52,140 nt of DNA from Endozoicomonas sp. SESOKO1 (lineage in GTDB: Bacteria > Pseudomonadota > Gammaproteobacteria > Pseudomonadales > Endozoicomonadaceae), in the NCBI RefSeq assembly GCF_024606265.1, contig NZ_JAHHPP010000091.1:1-52140 (forward strand). The letters run 5' to 3'. Under the pieces are notes generated by a model. It was given only the letters and a program-made list of their open reading frames with translations, was not told the origin of the DNA and ran no database searches. Every line of letters begins with the position of its first letter. Positions within the stretch are counted from its first letter, which is position 1. Positions 1-7,940 of this stretch are shown piece by piece. The translations under genes were made by a program, and so were the position numbers.

Positions 1-61
1 TACATTCCCTGGAAATTGCTCCTGCATTTCCAGGATACAGTACATCCCTGTACATAAAAAA

Positions 62-81
62 GGTACCGGTTGATCGGTACC
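62..81 (-). terminator. Terminator after the OmpA-like lipoprotein gene (possibly bidirectional)
   Basis: A 7-bp perfect stem (GGTACCG / CGGTACC) encloses a 6-nt loop. On the minus strand the stem is followed by a run of seven T, which suits termination of the lipoprotein gene ending at 129. On the plus strand it is followed by TTATTTT, so it could also stop a gene entering from the left. Seen directly; function inferred. Confidence 0.7.
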
Positions 82-128
82 TTATTTTGCAGCGTGCTAA
101 CCGTGCCGCACAATCGAATCAGAGATGG

Positions 129-614
129 TCAACGGAGGATCTTCAACTCAACTCGACGACTGTTCGGACGGTTCTCTTCTTTGCCGTTGGTGGTTACAGA
201 GTGCCGCTTGCCTTTACCCAAAGTTGTAATGCGGTCTTCTTCTATACCTTTCTGCGTAAGGTATGCTTTTACAGCAAGGGCCCGCCTCTCAGAAAGATAC
301 TGGTTTACCTGGTCATCACCAATGTTGCAGGTGTAGCCAGTCAGTTCGATACGCCTGGAGCTACCCATCTGTTCTACAACAGTATCCAGTAGCTCACGGT
401 CATTCATATCCAGATCAGCAGTTCCAAAGTCAAAATAAATGGCCTCGGGTATTTTTTCCGCAACAGCACAGTCAGAGCTCACAGCACAATTGGAACTACT
501 ATTGGCTGGCTGGTAATCACTGGCGGCCATTTCACTGCTGGTTTTCATTATGCCGCAGCCGGTTATCAGAAGGGCTGCTGTAAGAAGGGAGGTTATTTTG
601 AGTTGCCTTATCAT
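129..614 (-). CDS. OmpA-family outer-membrane lipoprotein
   Basis: A 161-residue envelope protein. It has a lipoprotein signal with lipobox LITGC (lipidated Cys20), a short Ser/Asn/Cys-rich linker (about 21-55), and a C-terminal OmpA domain (about 58-158) of the kind that binds peptidoglycan. The domain carries FDFG, the TGYT turn, the LSERRA helix and the NSRRVEL end. The Asp that usually follows TGYT or GHT and contacts diaminopimelate is a Cys here (TGYTC, Cys95), so binding may be altered or a disulfide formed. GGAG lies 7 nt before the ATG. The gene is monocistronic with its own terminator. It resembles Pal and small OmpA lipoproteins, but no tol genes adjoin it, so it is not called Pal. 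Confidence 0.88.
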   Translation of the reverse strand: MIRQLKITSLLTAALLITGCGIMKTSSEMAASDYQPANSSSNCAVSSDCAVAEKIPEAIYFDFGTADLDMNDRELLDTVVEQMGSSRRIELTGYTCNIGDDQVNQYLSERRALAVKAYLTQKGIEEDRITTLGKGKRHSVTTNGKEENRPNSRRVELKILR

Positions 615-693
615 GGTACTTCTCCATCCATGGTGTTTAATGATTTCTGATTCCCTTTTATGGGAATTTCTACTGAGTATAGTGTTGTGTTTT

Positions 694-710
694 CCTACTG
701 CAGCAGTAGG
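694..710. promoter_or_regulatory. Palindrome upstream of the OmpA-like gene, candidate operator
   Basis: Perfect 8-bp arms around a single central A. The palindrome is centred about 88 bp upstream of the lipoprotein start and just upstream of a -10-like TATACT. This is the geometry of a regulator site overlapping -35, but no regulator is identified. Confidence 0.3.
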
Positions 711-880
711 TTGGGAATTCTTTTGGGAAGGGGCAATAAGACTTATTTTTGACAGGACGTTCCGGGTTTCAGGGATGAACGGTAGTGCTCAGGGAGCTAC
801 TTGTATGAGACGAGGGTAAGTCAAGGTTTTGTGCCTTTGTTCCAGGCCTGCCAATACTGTCATTTCAGGTGAGTTAACGC

Positions 881-917
881 TAAAAATGCAGCTACCACTG
901 AGTTGTGGTAACTGCAT
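881..917 (-). terminator. Rho-independent terminator of ald
   Basis: A 13-bp stem with one mismatch (886-898 with 905-917) and a 6-nt loop. On the minus strand it is followed at once by TTTTTA. It begins 40 nt past the alanine dehydrogenase stop codon. Confidence 0.85.
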
Positions 918-956
918 GATATGACGCTATCAGCAGCTATGAGTTATCAGAATCGG

Positions 957-2078
957 CTAAATTTCAGCCAGCATCTGGGCGGCGGCTTTGTAAGGCAGAT
1001 TTTGTGCCTGGGCAACACTCTCACAGGTAACAACACCCTTACAAACATTCAGTCCTTCCAACAGGTATGGATTGTCTTCCAAAGCCTTGCGAGTGCCCTT
1101 GTTGGCAATTTGCAGAACATAAGGCAGTGTTGCATTGTTCAGTGCCAGGGTAGAAGTACGGGCAACCGCTCCGGGCATGTTGGCAACACAGTAATGAACC
1201 ACTTCATCAACGATAAAGGTCGGTTCGGCATGAGTGGTCGCCACGGACGTTTCTGCGCAGCCGCCCTGATCAATGGCGACATCGACGATAACAGAGCCTG
1301 GTTTCATCGAGCTAACCAGTTCCCGGGTGATGAGTTTGGGTGCTGCGGCACCGGGCAGCAGAACACCGCCGATGACCAGGTCAGCGGATACCACATGCTG
1401 TTCGATAGACTGGGAAGTGGAGTATACGGTACGAACACGGTTGCCATACTGTGCATCCAGTTGGCGCAGGGCATCCACTGAACGGTCAAGTACCACTACC
1501 TCCGCACCCATGCCGACCGCCATGGCGGTTGCATTCTGGCCAACCACCCCGGCACCAATAATGACGACCCTGGCGGGTTCAACGCCAGGAACTCCGCCGA
1601 GCAGCATACCGCGTCCAGCCATGGATTTTTCCAGGCAACGTGCCCCTGCCTGGATAGACATACGCCCGGCAACTTCAGACATTGGGGCCAGCAGTGGCAG
1701 TCGGCCCCGGGCATCAGTGACGGTTTCGTAAGCGATGCAGGTTGCTCCGGAATTGATAAGGTCTGTGGTCTGTGGCACATCGGGTGCCAGATGCAGATAG
1801 GTGAACAGCGTGTGGTGGGGTTTCAGTCTGGAACGCTCAGCTGCCTGAGGCTCTTTTACTTTAACGATGAGTTCAGCTGCCTCGAACACCGCTTCAGCCG
1901 TTTCCAGAATCGTGGCACCTGAGGCCTGATAATCCTCATTGAAAAAGCCGACGCCATGACCAGCCTGGTCCTCAACCAAAACCTCGTGTCCGTTATCAAC
2001 CAGCTCTTTGACAGCAGCTGGTGTGAGGCCTACGCGGTACTCGTGATTCTTGATTTCCCTGGGAATACCTATCCGCAT
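957..2078 (-). CDS. ald: Alanine dehydrogenase
   Basis: NAD-dependent oxidative deamination of L-alanine to pyruvate and ammonia; cytoplasmic. The 373-residue protein begins MRIGIPREIK as the family does. The substrate-binding lysine (IVKVKEP, Lys75) and catalytic histidine (YLH, His96) fall at the family positions, and the Rossmann glycine motif is GAGVVGQ. In-frame codons extend to 2126, but GGAG sits 6 nt before the ATG at 2078 and the family start matches it. The gene is transcribed divergently from the glutamine-synthetase-like gene at 2438 across an AT-rich spacer and ends in its own terminator. In many relatives ald is controlled by an Lrp/AsnC regulator; none lies nearby. Confidence 0.96.
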   Translation of the reverse strand: MRIGIPREIKNHEYRVGLTPAAVKELVDNGHEVLVEDQAGHGVGFFNEDYQASGATILETAEAVFEAAELIVKVKEPQAAERSRLKPHHTLFTYLHLAPDVPQTTDLINSGATCIAYETVTDARGRLPLLAPMSEVAGRMSIQAGARCLEKSMAGRGMLLGGVPGVEPARVVIIGAGVVGQNATAMAVGMGAEVVVLDRSVDALRQLDAQYGNRVRTVYSTSQSIEQHVVSADLVIGGVLLPGAAAPKLITRELVSSMKPGSVIVDVAIDQGGCAETSVATTHAEPTFIVDEVVHYCVANMPGAVARTSTLALNNATLPYVLQIANKGTRKALEDNPYLLEGLNVCKGVVTCESVAQAQNLPYKAAAQMLAEI

Positions 2079-2437
2079 ATTCAACTCCATGATCGTATTA
2101 ACGTGGGCAATAACAGTATTTAACATGAATTTTCACAGGATTTTTTCATGAATATTTATTTTATTTAATTTTTCTTTCTGAAAAATATTTTCAATTTATT
2201 TTTTTGCCCTGTGTTCAGGGAAAGGTCACAGATAAAGCCAAATACCTGCCTGAGAATGGATTTTTGTTGAACATATTGAACATCTCCTTGTGACTGGGCA
2301 GTATTGACAAAAAAAGGCATCAACAATAACAGAAAGAGCAGGCTGGTTATCAGTGGGCATATTGTCCGAGCGGGAATCCTGCCTCAGGTACATCAAGGCT
2401 GAAAGCAGTGCTTGCTCCCAAAAAAAGGGGACTGTAA
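2079..2437. promoter_or_regulatory. Divergent ald / puuA-like promoter region
   Basis: A 359-bp spacer without a gene. Its ald-proximal part (about 2120-2215) is very AT-rich, as at sites bound by Lrp-type or nucleoid proteins. A plus-strand TTGACA at 2304-2309 followed after 17 bp by TAACAG is a plausible promoter for the gene at 2438, with a leader of about 100 nt. The hexamers are read directly; regulator and use are inferred. Confidence 0.4.
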
Positions 2438-3796
2438 ATGCCGGATTTCAAAACAGAACTCGCTGATTATCTTGAGCGCTACCCGAATACAGAGTACATC
2501 GATACCTTACTGCCTGATATTAATGGCATTATCCGGGGAAAACGTATTCCTGCATCCGGCTTCAAAAAACTGGCAAAAGGGTGCTACCTGCCTTGTTCCG
2601 TATTTTCCCTGGACATTACCGGCGTTACCATAGAAGAAGCCGGACTGGGAATGACCATTGGAGAGCCTGATCGCCTGTGTGTGCCATTACCCGGAACGCT
2701 TGCCCCATCTGCTGCGGATCCGGAAAAAATTGCCCAGGTACTTTTAACGATGCAGGAAGAGGATGGCAGCGGTTTTCCCTATGAACCGCGGAATGTCCTC
2801 ACCAAGATTGTTCAGCGATTAAAAACACGTGGCTACCAGCCGGTAGTGGCCCTGGAACTGGAGTTTTACCTGGTTGACCCGCAGCGCTCGGCAGAAGGGA
2901 AAATACAGCCGCCAGTCGGTTTTGTGACTGGCACCCGTGAAACCATGAGCCAGGTCTATTCCGTTGATGGATTGGTGGATTTTGCCGGTTTTCTGAACGA
3001 TGTTAATCAGCTGGCCAAGGCCCAGGGAGTTCCTGCTGACTCTGCGGTGGCAGAAGCCGCACCAGGGCAGTTTGAGATTAATCTCAAGCATGGCGAAGAT
3101 GCGGTTGCAGCCTGCGATCATGCGATTATGCTGAAGCGATTGATCCGTGAACTGGCTGGGCGCTATAACTATGAAGCCACCTTTATGGCTAAACCGTATG
3201 AGCAGCAGCCGGGCAACGGACTGCATATTCATGTCAGCCTTCTGGATGATGCCGGTGGTAATGTATTTGCCAATGCAGAAGGGGAAGACAGTAAGATTCT
3301 TCAGTACGCCATTGCCGGCTCCATTGATATGATGCCGGAAACCGTGGCATTACTCTGCCCTAATGTAAACTCCTATCGTCGTCTTGTGCCTGATATGTAT
3401 GTGCCGTTGCACGCATCCTGGGGACACAATAACCGCACCGTATCGTTAAGGATACCGGCCAGTGGAAAAGCCGACCGCCGTATTGAACACCGTCTTGCCG
3501 GGGCAGATGCCAACCCTTACCTGACATTGGCTTCTGTGCTTTCCGGAATCTTGTATGGTATTGAAAATAAGCTGACGCCACCCGGGGAAGCAGCCCCGGG
3601 GCTTGATAACGAATTCCCATTGTTGCCCCACCGTCCTGCAGAGGCATTGTCCAGGCTGGCTGAAGGAGAGCTGCTTTGTGAATATATCAGCCAGCAATAC
3701 ATTGATCTCTATGCCCTGTGCAAGCGTGAAGAACTGCAGCGTTTTGAGCGTCATGTGACTGCACTGGAAACAGAGTGGATGTTGAAAACGGCCTGA
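2438..3796 (+). CDS. Glutamine-synthetase-family protein, gamma-glutamylputrescine synthetase paralogue
   Basis: A 452-residue member of the GlnA/PuuA/SpuB family, shorter than true glutamine synthetase. It is expected to ligate glutamate to an amine (putrescine or a related polyamine) using ATP. The N-terminal beta-grasp segment contains DINGIIRGKR, followed by the catalytic domain with LELEFY, NGLHIHVSL, NPYLTLA and the RLAGADANPY stretch. It is paralogous to the product at 14717-16063. Pseudomonas carries several such paralogues with different amine preferences. A G-rich Shine-Dalgarno (GGGG) precedes the ATG. It probably heads a transcription unit with the HAD phosphatase 144 bp downstream. 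The exact amine cannot be read from the sequence. Confidence 0.88.
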   Translation: MPDFKTELADYLERYPNTEYIDTLLPDINGIIRGKRIPASGFKKLAKGCYLPCSVFSLDITGVTIEEAGLGMTIGEPDRLCVPLPGTLAPSAADPEKIAQVLLTMQEEDGSGFPYEPRNVLTKIVQRLKTRGYQPVVALELEFYLVDPQRSAEGKIQPPVGFVTGTRETMSQVYSVDGLVDFAGFLNDVNQLAKAQGVPADSAVAEAAPGQFEINLKHGEDAVAACDHAIMLKRLIRELAGRYNYEATFMAKPYEQQPGNGLHIHVSLLDDAGGNVFANAEGEDSKILQYAIAGSIDMMPETVALLCPNVNSYRRLVPDMYVPLHASWGHNNRTVSLRIPASGKADRRIEHRLAGADANPYLTLASVLSGILYGIENKLTPPGEAAPGLDNEFPLLPHRPAEALSRLAEGELLCEYISQQYIDLYALCKREELQRFERHVTALETEWMLKTA

Positions 3797-3940
3797 TTTG
3801 ATCTCGTGAATATTTAATGCGCAAGAATAGATAAAGTCCTGCCGAGTCGGCGAAGTCAGTTTGACGGAAAGGAAATGCGGTTTATCATGTGCAGCTTCTC
3901 ATGTGAAAAATCGGCCACTATCAACGGAAAATAGCGCTCC

Positions 3941-4534
3941 ATGCCAGATAAACTTGCCAGTTACGATGCCATTATTTTTGATATGGATGGCACACTCATT
4001 GACTCTATGCCCACTCATCTTGAGGCATGGCGCAGGGTGTCCGAGAAATATGAATTTCCTTTTGACCGCCAGTGGCATCACTCTCTGGGTGGTGTCTCTA
4101 CTGAGCGGACGGCGGAACTGGTCAGGCAGCGTTATAATTTGCCGCAGGACTCCAGCGTTATTGCTGAAACCAAATGTCTTATCTGGACAGAGATTTACAG
4201 CGGGCCGGTCCTGATTGATGAGACCTACGCTGTTTTTGCCCACTGTGAAGGCAATAAGAAATTAGCGGTAGGTACTGGCGCTATCCGTCCTCATGCCGAG
4301 GAACTGCTGGCTGGTGTTGGACTGTTGGAACGCCTGGACGCCCTGGTTACGGCTTCCGATGTTGCCCATGGCAAGCCACACCCGGAAACCTTTCTCAAGG
4401 CTGCTGTCCAGCTGGGTGTTGAGCCGGAGAAATGCCTGGTTTTTGAAGATACCGAACTTGGCCGGGAGGCCGCTGCTGCCGCAGGTATGGATTGTGTTCT
4501 GGTCATCAATGGTCAGTTGCACTGGCCAAACTGA
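3941..4534 (+). CDS. HAD-superfamily phosphatase, YqaB-like
   Basis: A 197-residue haloacid-dehalogenase hydrolase of the beta-phosphoglucomutase/YqaB subgroup. Motif I is FDMDGTL (nucleophile Asp14, acid Asp16), motif II VGTG, the lysine motif HGKPHPE and motif IV VFEDTELG, with an alpha-helical cap between motifs I and II. E. coli YqaB dephosphorylates fructose-1-phosphate and similar sugar phosphates; the substrate here is inferred from that resemblance only. It lies 144 bp after the glutamine-synthetase-like gene and about 50 bp before the Spo0M-like gene, all on the plus strand, so co-transcription is likely but a shared function is not obvious. Confidence 0.85.
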   Translation: MPDKLASYDAIIFDMDGTLIDSMPTHLEAWRRVSEKYEFPFDRQWHHSLGGVSTERTAELVRQRYNLPQDSSVIAETKCLIWTEIYSGPVLIDETYAVFAHCEGNKKLAVGTGAIRPHAEELLAGVGLLERLDALVTASDVAHGKPHPETFLKAAVQLGVEPEKCLVFEDTELGREAAAAAGMDCVLVINGQLHWPN

Positions 4535-4584
4535 TTTCCTGTTTTTTTGTTCTTGTACAGTTATCGTGTAGTCGTCGTATATCT

Positions 4585-5376
4585 ATGTCTCTACTGAAAA
4601 AAGCAATGGCGTCGCTGTCTATAGGTGCCGCAAAAGTGGATGCCGTACTCGAGCAGCCAGAGCTGATTCCCGGTAAACAGGTGGATTTCACCATTCGGGT
4701 TAAAGGGGGCGCGGCTGAACAACAGATTGATAATATCTACCTGAATATCTGCTGCCAGTATTTTGCAGAGCTGGAAAAGCGTAAAGGAGGCGATGAAGGG
4801 ACCGTTACTGAAAAGGTTAAACAAACCTGCTCTTTGAGCCATTGGTCATTGCCAGAAACTTTTATGATTGCTCCGGATGAAGAGCGAATATTCAATGCCA
4901 GCTTTATTTTGCCCTATAACACACCCATTACCCTTGGCGAGGGTAAGGTATGGCTGGAAACCGGACTGGATATCCAGTTTGCCATTGACCCTTCAGATAC
5001 TGACCTGCTGGTAGTCAGGCCGGATGCATTGATGGCCGGTCTGTTTGATGCTCTCACCAGGGCAGGTTTGCAGCTGCGCCAGGCTGAATGCGAGGCAGCC
5101 GTGGGCTTTGAACTGCCGTTTGTTCAGGAGTTTGAGTTTGTACCGGTATCCGGGAAGTTTCTTGGGCGCTGGCGAGAGCTTGAAATCGTTGCCTGGCGGG
5201 ATGGGCAACAGCTGAAACTCTGGTTTGAAGTTGATCGTCGGCAACGGGGTTTGCAAGGCATGTTATCAGGGCTGTTGGGAAGAGGGGAGCTGAGGCGACA
5301 TCTGGAAGTGTCGACCGATACAATGCCTGAAACACTGGGTGAACGTGTGATCGACCTTCTTGATCAGACAACGTGA
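4585..5376 (+). CDS. Spo0M-like (sporulation-control arrestin-fold) protein
   Basis: A 263-residue protein of the Spo0M family. The start region (MSLLKKAMAS, then SIGAAKVDAVL) matches the family, followed by an arrestin-like beta-sandwich and a basic Arg/Gly-rich stretch near the C-terminus. The name comes from Bacillus sporulation control. In non-sporulating gammaproteobacteria the role is unknown. In-frame codons reach back to 4492 inside the preceding gene, but the family alignment supports the ATG at 4585, although no strong Shine-Dalgarno precedes it. The gene ends immediately before the sensor-kinase relic. Confidence 0.8.
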   Translation: MSLLKKAMASLSIGAAKVDAVLEQPELIPGKQVDFTIRVKGGAAEQQIDNIYLNICCQYFAELEKRKGGDEGTVTEKVKQTCSLSHWSLPETFMIAPDEERIFNASFILPYNTPITLGEGKVWLETGLDIQFAIDPSDTDLLVVRPDALMAGLFDALTRAGLQLRQAECEAAVGFELPFVQEFEFVPVSGKFLGRWRELEIVAWRDGQQLKLWFEVDRRQRGLQGMLSGLLGRGELRRHLEVSTDTMPETLGERVIDLLDQTT

Positions 5377-5377
5377 T

Positions 5378-5599
5378 CTGCAATTTTTTGCCCTTGCAAA
5401 CTTCCTATTCGATCTGGAAAGAATGCTTAATGACATTACCCTGGCTGTCCAATCGATTGGACAGAGAGCCTGGCTGCATACACATTCCTGAATCATCCTG
5501 AAGGTGACAGGCGTTAAAATCACCGCCAGGCCGCTGGCGCTTAAACGGTGCCTGGGGAACCTGATTGGCAATGCGATTGTTTATGGGCTGACGGTTTGA
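5378..5599 (+). pseudogene. Relic of a sensor histidine kinase
   Basis: One reading frame, broken by an in-frame TGA at 5489-5491. The first part resembles the second helix of a histidine-kinase dimerisation domain (DLERMLNDITLA). The second contains an N-box-like stretch ([16 protein letters not shown], then YG), where kinases typically read GRPLALRRALxNLIxNAxxYG. The usual distance between these parts is longer, so an internal deletion is likely, and nothing follows the N-box. It overlaps the 3' end of copA antisense, so copA's last residues may be read from the relic. The assignment rests on motif recall. Confidence 0.5.
5445..5464. repeat. 20-bp perfect palindrome
   Basis: The sequence CTGTCCAATC followed directly by its reverse complement, inside the sensor-kinase relic. 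It could be chance, a protein-binding site or a cruciform. No neighbouring gene explains it. Confidence 0.4.
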
Positions 5600-7847
5600 A
5601 CCACCTTAACCGGTTGGCATTGGACACCACGGTGACCGATGACAGTGCCATGGCACCCCCGGCAATGACCGGATTGAGCAGCATGCCCGTGAAGGGGAAC
5701 AGAATACCGGCAGCGATGGGGATTCCCAGTGAGTTGTAGATAAATGCACCGAACAGGTTCTGTTTGATGTTTCTCAGTGTGGCTTTTGATAGCTCAATGG
5801 CATCTGCCACACCGTGAAGGGAAGCGCCCATCAGGGTCACATCCGCAGATTCAATGGCAACATCAGTCCCTGTGCCAATGGCAAAGCCAACATCGGACTG
5901 GGCCAGGGCCGGGGCATCATTGATGCCGTCACCTGCCATCCCTACCTTATGACCCTTCCCGGATAGCCGTTGCTGCAGCTGTTGCACATGCGCGGCTTTA
6001 TCTTCAGGCAGAACTTCAGCATGGAATTCATCAATGCCAGCCTGCCTGGCAATGGCCTGTGCCGTTAACCGGTTATCACCGGTGAGCATAACCACTTTAA
6101 TGCCCAGTTTATGAAGCCGTTTGATCGCGGCCTGCGAGTCGCAGCGGATGGGGTCGGAAACCGAGATAATGCCAGCCAGGTGGTGATCAATGGCCATAAA
6201 TATCGGGGTTTGCCCCTGTTCTGCCAGTTGTTCAGCTTTATCGACCAGACTTTCAACATTGAAGCCATGGTCGATCATCAGCTTTTTATTACCCAGCAGC
6301 AATACCTGACCATCGACTTTTCCTGATACACCGTGACCGGGAATGGCCTGAAAACCTTCAATGGCTTTCAGTGCTATCTGCCTTGACTTGGCGGATGCCA
6401 CAATCGCTTCAGCAAGGGGATGTTCAGAGCCTTGTTCCAGACTGGCTGCCAGGGTTAACAGTTCGACTTCGGTGTACGGCTCAAGAGTGGCAATCCTGGT
6501 AACAGTAGGGCGGCCTTCTGTGATGGTGCCCGTTTTATCCAGGACCAGCGTCGTCAGCTTGCTGGCCTGTTGCAATGCATCACCCTTGCGGATCAGAATG
6601 CCCAGTTCCGCGGCTTTGCCCACGCCGACCATGACTGACATGGGGGTGGCAAGGCCCAGAGCACAGGGGCAGGCAATGATCAGAACTGTGGTGGTGACCA
6701 CCAGCACATGGGCAACCCTGGGCTCTGGCCCTGCAAAAAACCAGACAGCTGCAGCTATCATGGCAATCAAAATAACTGAAGGAACAAAGATGCCGGAGAT
6801 TTTGTCGGCCAGTCGGGCTATTGGCATCTTTGAACTCTGGGCTTTTTTTACCAGGGCAATAATCTGGGCGAGTGTCGTTTCACTGCCTATTTTTTCTGCG
6901 GTAAACAGTAGTGAGCCATTTTTATTCAGGGTACCGGCGGTAATGGCATCACCTGCACGCTTTTCCACGGGGACAGGCTCACCCGTCAGCATGGATTCAT
7001 CCACAAAGCTGTTACCGCCAACAATGCGCCCATCCACCGGAATCTTCTCTCCAGGGCGCACCCGCAGCGTATCGCCTTTATGCACCTGTTGCACAGGGAT
7101 ATCCAGCTCTTTTCCGTCACGAATCACCCGCGCTGTTTTAGTCTGAAGCCCAAGCAGGCGTTTGACCGCTTCACTGGTTTTGCCCCTGGCTCTCAGTTCA
7201 AGGGCGTGGCCCAGATTGATCAGGCCGATAATCATTGCGGAAGCTTCAAAATAGACATGTCGTGCATTGGCCGGCAGCCACTCTGGAAACAGTACAACAA
7301 TCATGGAAAACAGCCAGGCCGCGCCGGTGCCCAGGGCTACCAGCGTGTCCATATTGGCATTACGATGTTTCAGGGATTGCCACAGGCCAGTGAAAAAGTG
7401 TCCACCCGAGAAGTACAGAATCAATCCGGTAACCACGCCAACCACGCCCCAGGCCATCTGCTCCTGAAGGTTGTTGACGCCCATCTGTTTGGTGACCATT
7501 CCCCAGATCATCAGCGGTATCCCAAGACCCAGGGCTATGGCGCTATGTTTCAGCAGATAGTGATAACGTCGCCTGTCGTCTGCTTCCTGCTGCGCCTGTT
7601 GTTGCTCGAATGAATCATCCTCAAGGCTCTGAACTGTGCCGGGAAACCTTGCTTTGAACCCAGCATTTTCTACGGCACTTACTAATTCATCTGAAGAAGC
7701 GGTTCCGACAACCCTTGCAGTACGGTCAGCAAGATTAACACTGGCTTCAGTAACACCGGTAACCGCAAGCAGGGCCTTTTCTACCTTGCCAACACAGCCG
7801 GCACAGCGAAGACCACTCAATCGCAGCTCGGTTTCTCTGGCAGTCAT
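5541..7847 (-). CDS. copA: Copper-exporting P1B-type ATPase CopA
   Basis: An inner-membrane pump of 768 residues that uses ATP to export Cu(I). It has one N-terminal metal-binding domain (CAGC, Cys15/Cys18), then membrane helices, the actuator motif TGEP (about 288), the intramembrane site CPC (about 393), the phosphorylation motif DKTGT (about 437), the HP motif SEHPL (about 473) and the hinge GDGIND (about 638). YN and MALSS in the last two helices (about 703 and 732) mark the Cu(I) subgroup. It is expressed from a CueR-type promoter at 7899-7929. The last 17 or so residues, after RWFKP, are unlike the family and lie antisense to the sensor-kinase relic, so the original C-terminus was probably lost or extended. 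Confidence 0.96.
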   Translation of the reverse strand: MTARETELRLSGLRCAGCVGKVEKALLAVTGVTEASVNLADRTARVVGTASSDELVSAVENAGFKARFPGTVQSLEDDSFEQQQAQQEADDRRRYHYLLKHSAIALGLGIPLMIWGMVTKQMGVNNLQEQMAWGVVGVVTGLILYFSGGHFFTGLWQSLKHRNANMDTLVALGTGAAWLFSMIVVLFPEWLPANARHVYFEASAMIIGLINLGHALELRARGKTSEAVKRLLGLQTKTARVIRDGKELDIPVQQVHKGDTLRVRPGEKIPVDGRIVGGNSFVDESMLTGEPVPVEKRAGDAITAGTLNKNGSLLFTAEKIGSETTLAQIIALVKKAQSSKMPIARLADKISGIFVPSVILIAMIAAAVWFFAGPEPRVAHVLVVTTTVLIIACPCALGLATPMSVMVGVGKAAELGILIRKGDALQQASKLTTLVLDKTGTITEGRPTVTRIATLEPYTEVELLTLAASLEQGSEHPLAEAIVASAKSRQIALKAIEGFQAIPGHGVSGKVDGQVLLLGNKKLMIDHGFNVESLVDKAEQLAEQGQTPIFMAIDHHLAGIISVSDPIRCDSQAAIKRLHKLGIKVVMLTGDNRLTAQAIARQAGIDEFHAEVLPEDKAAHVQQLQQRLSGKGHKVGMAGDGINDAPALAQSDVGFAIGTGTDVAIESADVTLMGASLHGVADAIELSKATLRNIKQNLFGAFIYNSLGIPIAAGILFPFTGMLLNPVIAGGAMALSSVTVVSNANRLRWFKPSAHKQSHCQSGSPGTV

Positions 7848-7898
7848 GGGTTATGCTCCTGTGGCAATTCTGATATTGGCTGATTCAATCATGGGGTA

Positions 7899-7929
7899 AG
7901 CATAACCCTTCCCCTTACAGGAAGGTAAA
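7899..7929 (-). promoter_or_regulatory. CueR/MerR-type copper-responsive promoter of copA
   Basis: Read on the minus strand: -35 TTTACC (7924-7929), a 19-bp spacer, and -10 TATGCT (7899-7904). The overlong 19-bp spacer is the hallmark of MerR-family promoters. Inside it lies the CueR dyad CCTTCC-N7-GGAAGG (7907-7925), with the same arms and spacing as the E. coli copA promoter. The transcript would start about 45 nt before the copA ATG. No cueR gene is in the window. Confidence 0.88.
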
Positions 7930-7940
7930 GGCCTGGCGGA

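Larger units (their letters stand above)
615..956. other. Intergenic region with ompA-like promoter signals and the ald terminator
   Basis: No credible gene lies here. Minus-strand promoter signals for the lipoprotein gene include a -10-like TATACT at 676-681. A 17-bp palindrome at 694-710 (8-bp arms, CCTACTGC / GCAGTAGG, around one A) lies where the -35 would be, and a 6-bp inverted repeat (ATTCCC / GGGAAT) spans 650-667. The stretch from about 715 to 880 shows nothing recognisable. The ald terminator occupies 881-917. Confidence 0.4.

Noticed and set aside
550-819. Plus-strand 89-codon frame overlapping the start of the OmpA-like gene
   Set aside because: No ribosome site or similarity; it overlaps the promoter region and the lipoprotein N-terminus.
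6361-7146. Plus-strand open frame of 261 codons within copA
   Set aside because: Shadow of copA; low-complexity composition typical of antisense reading.
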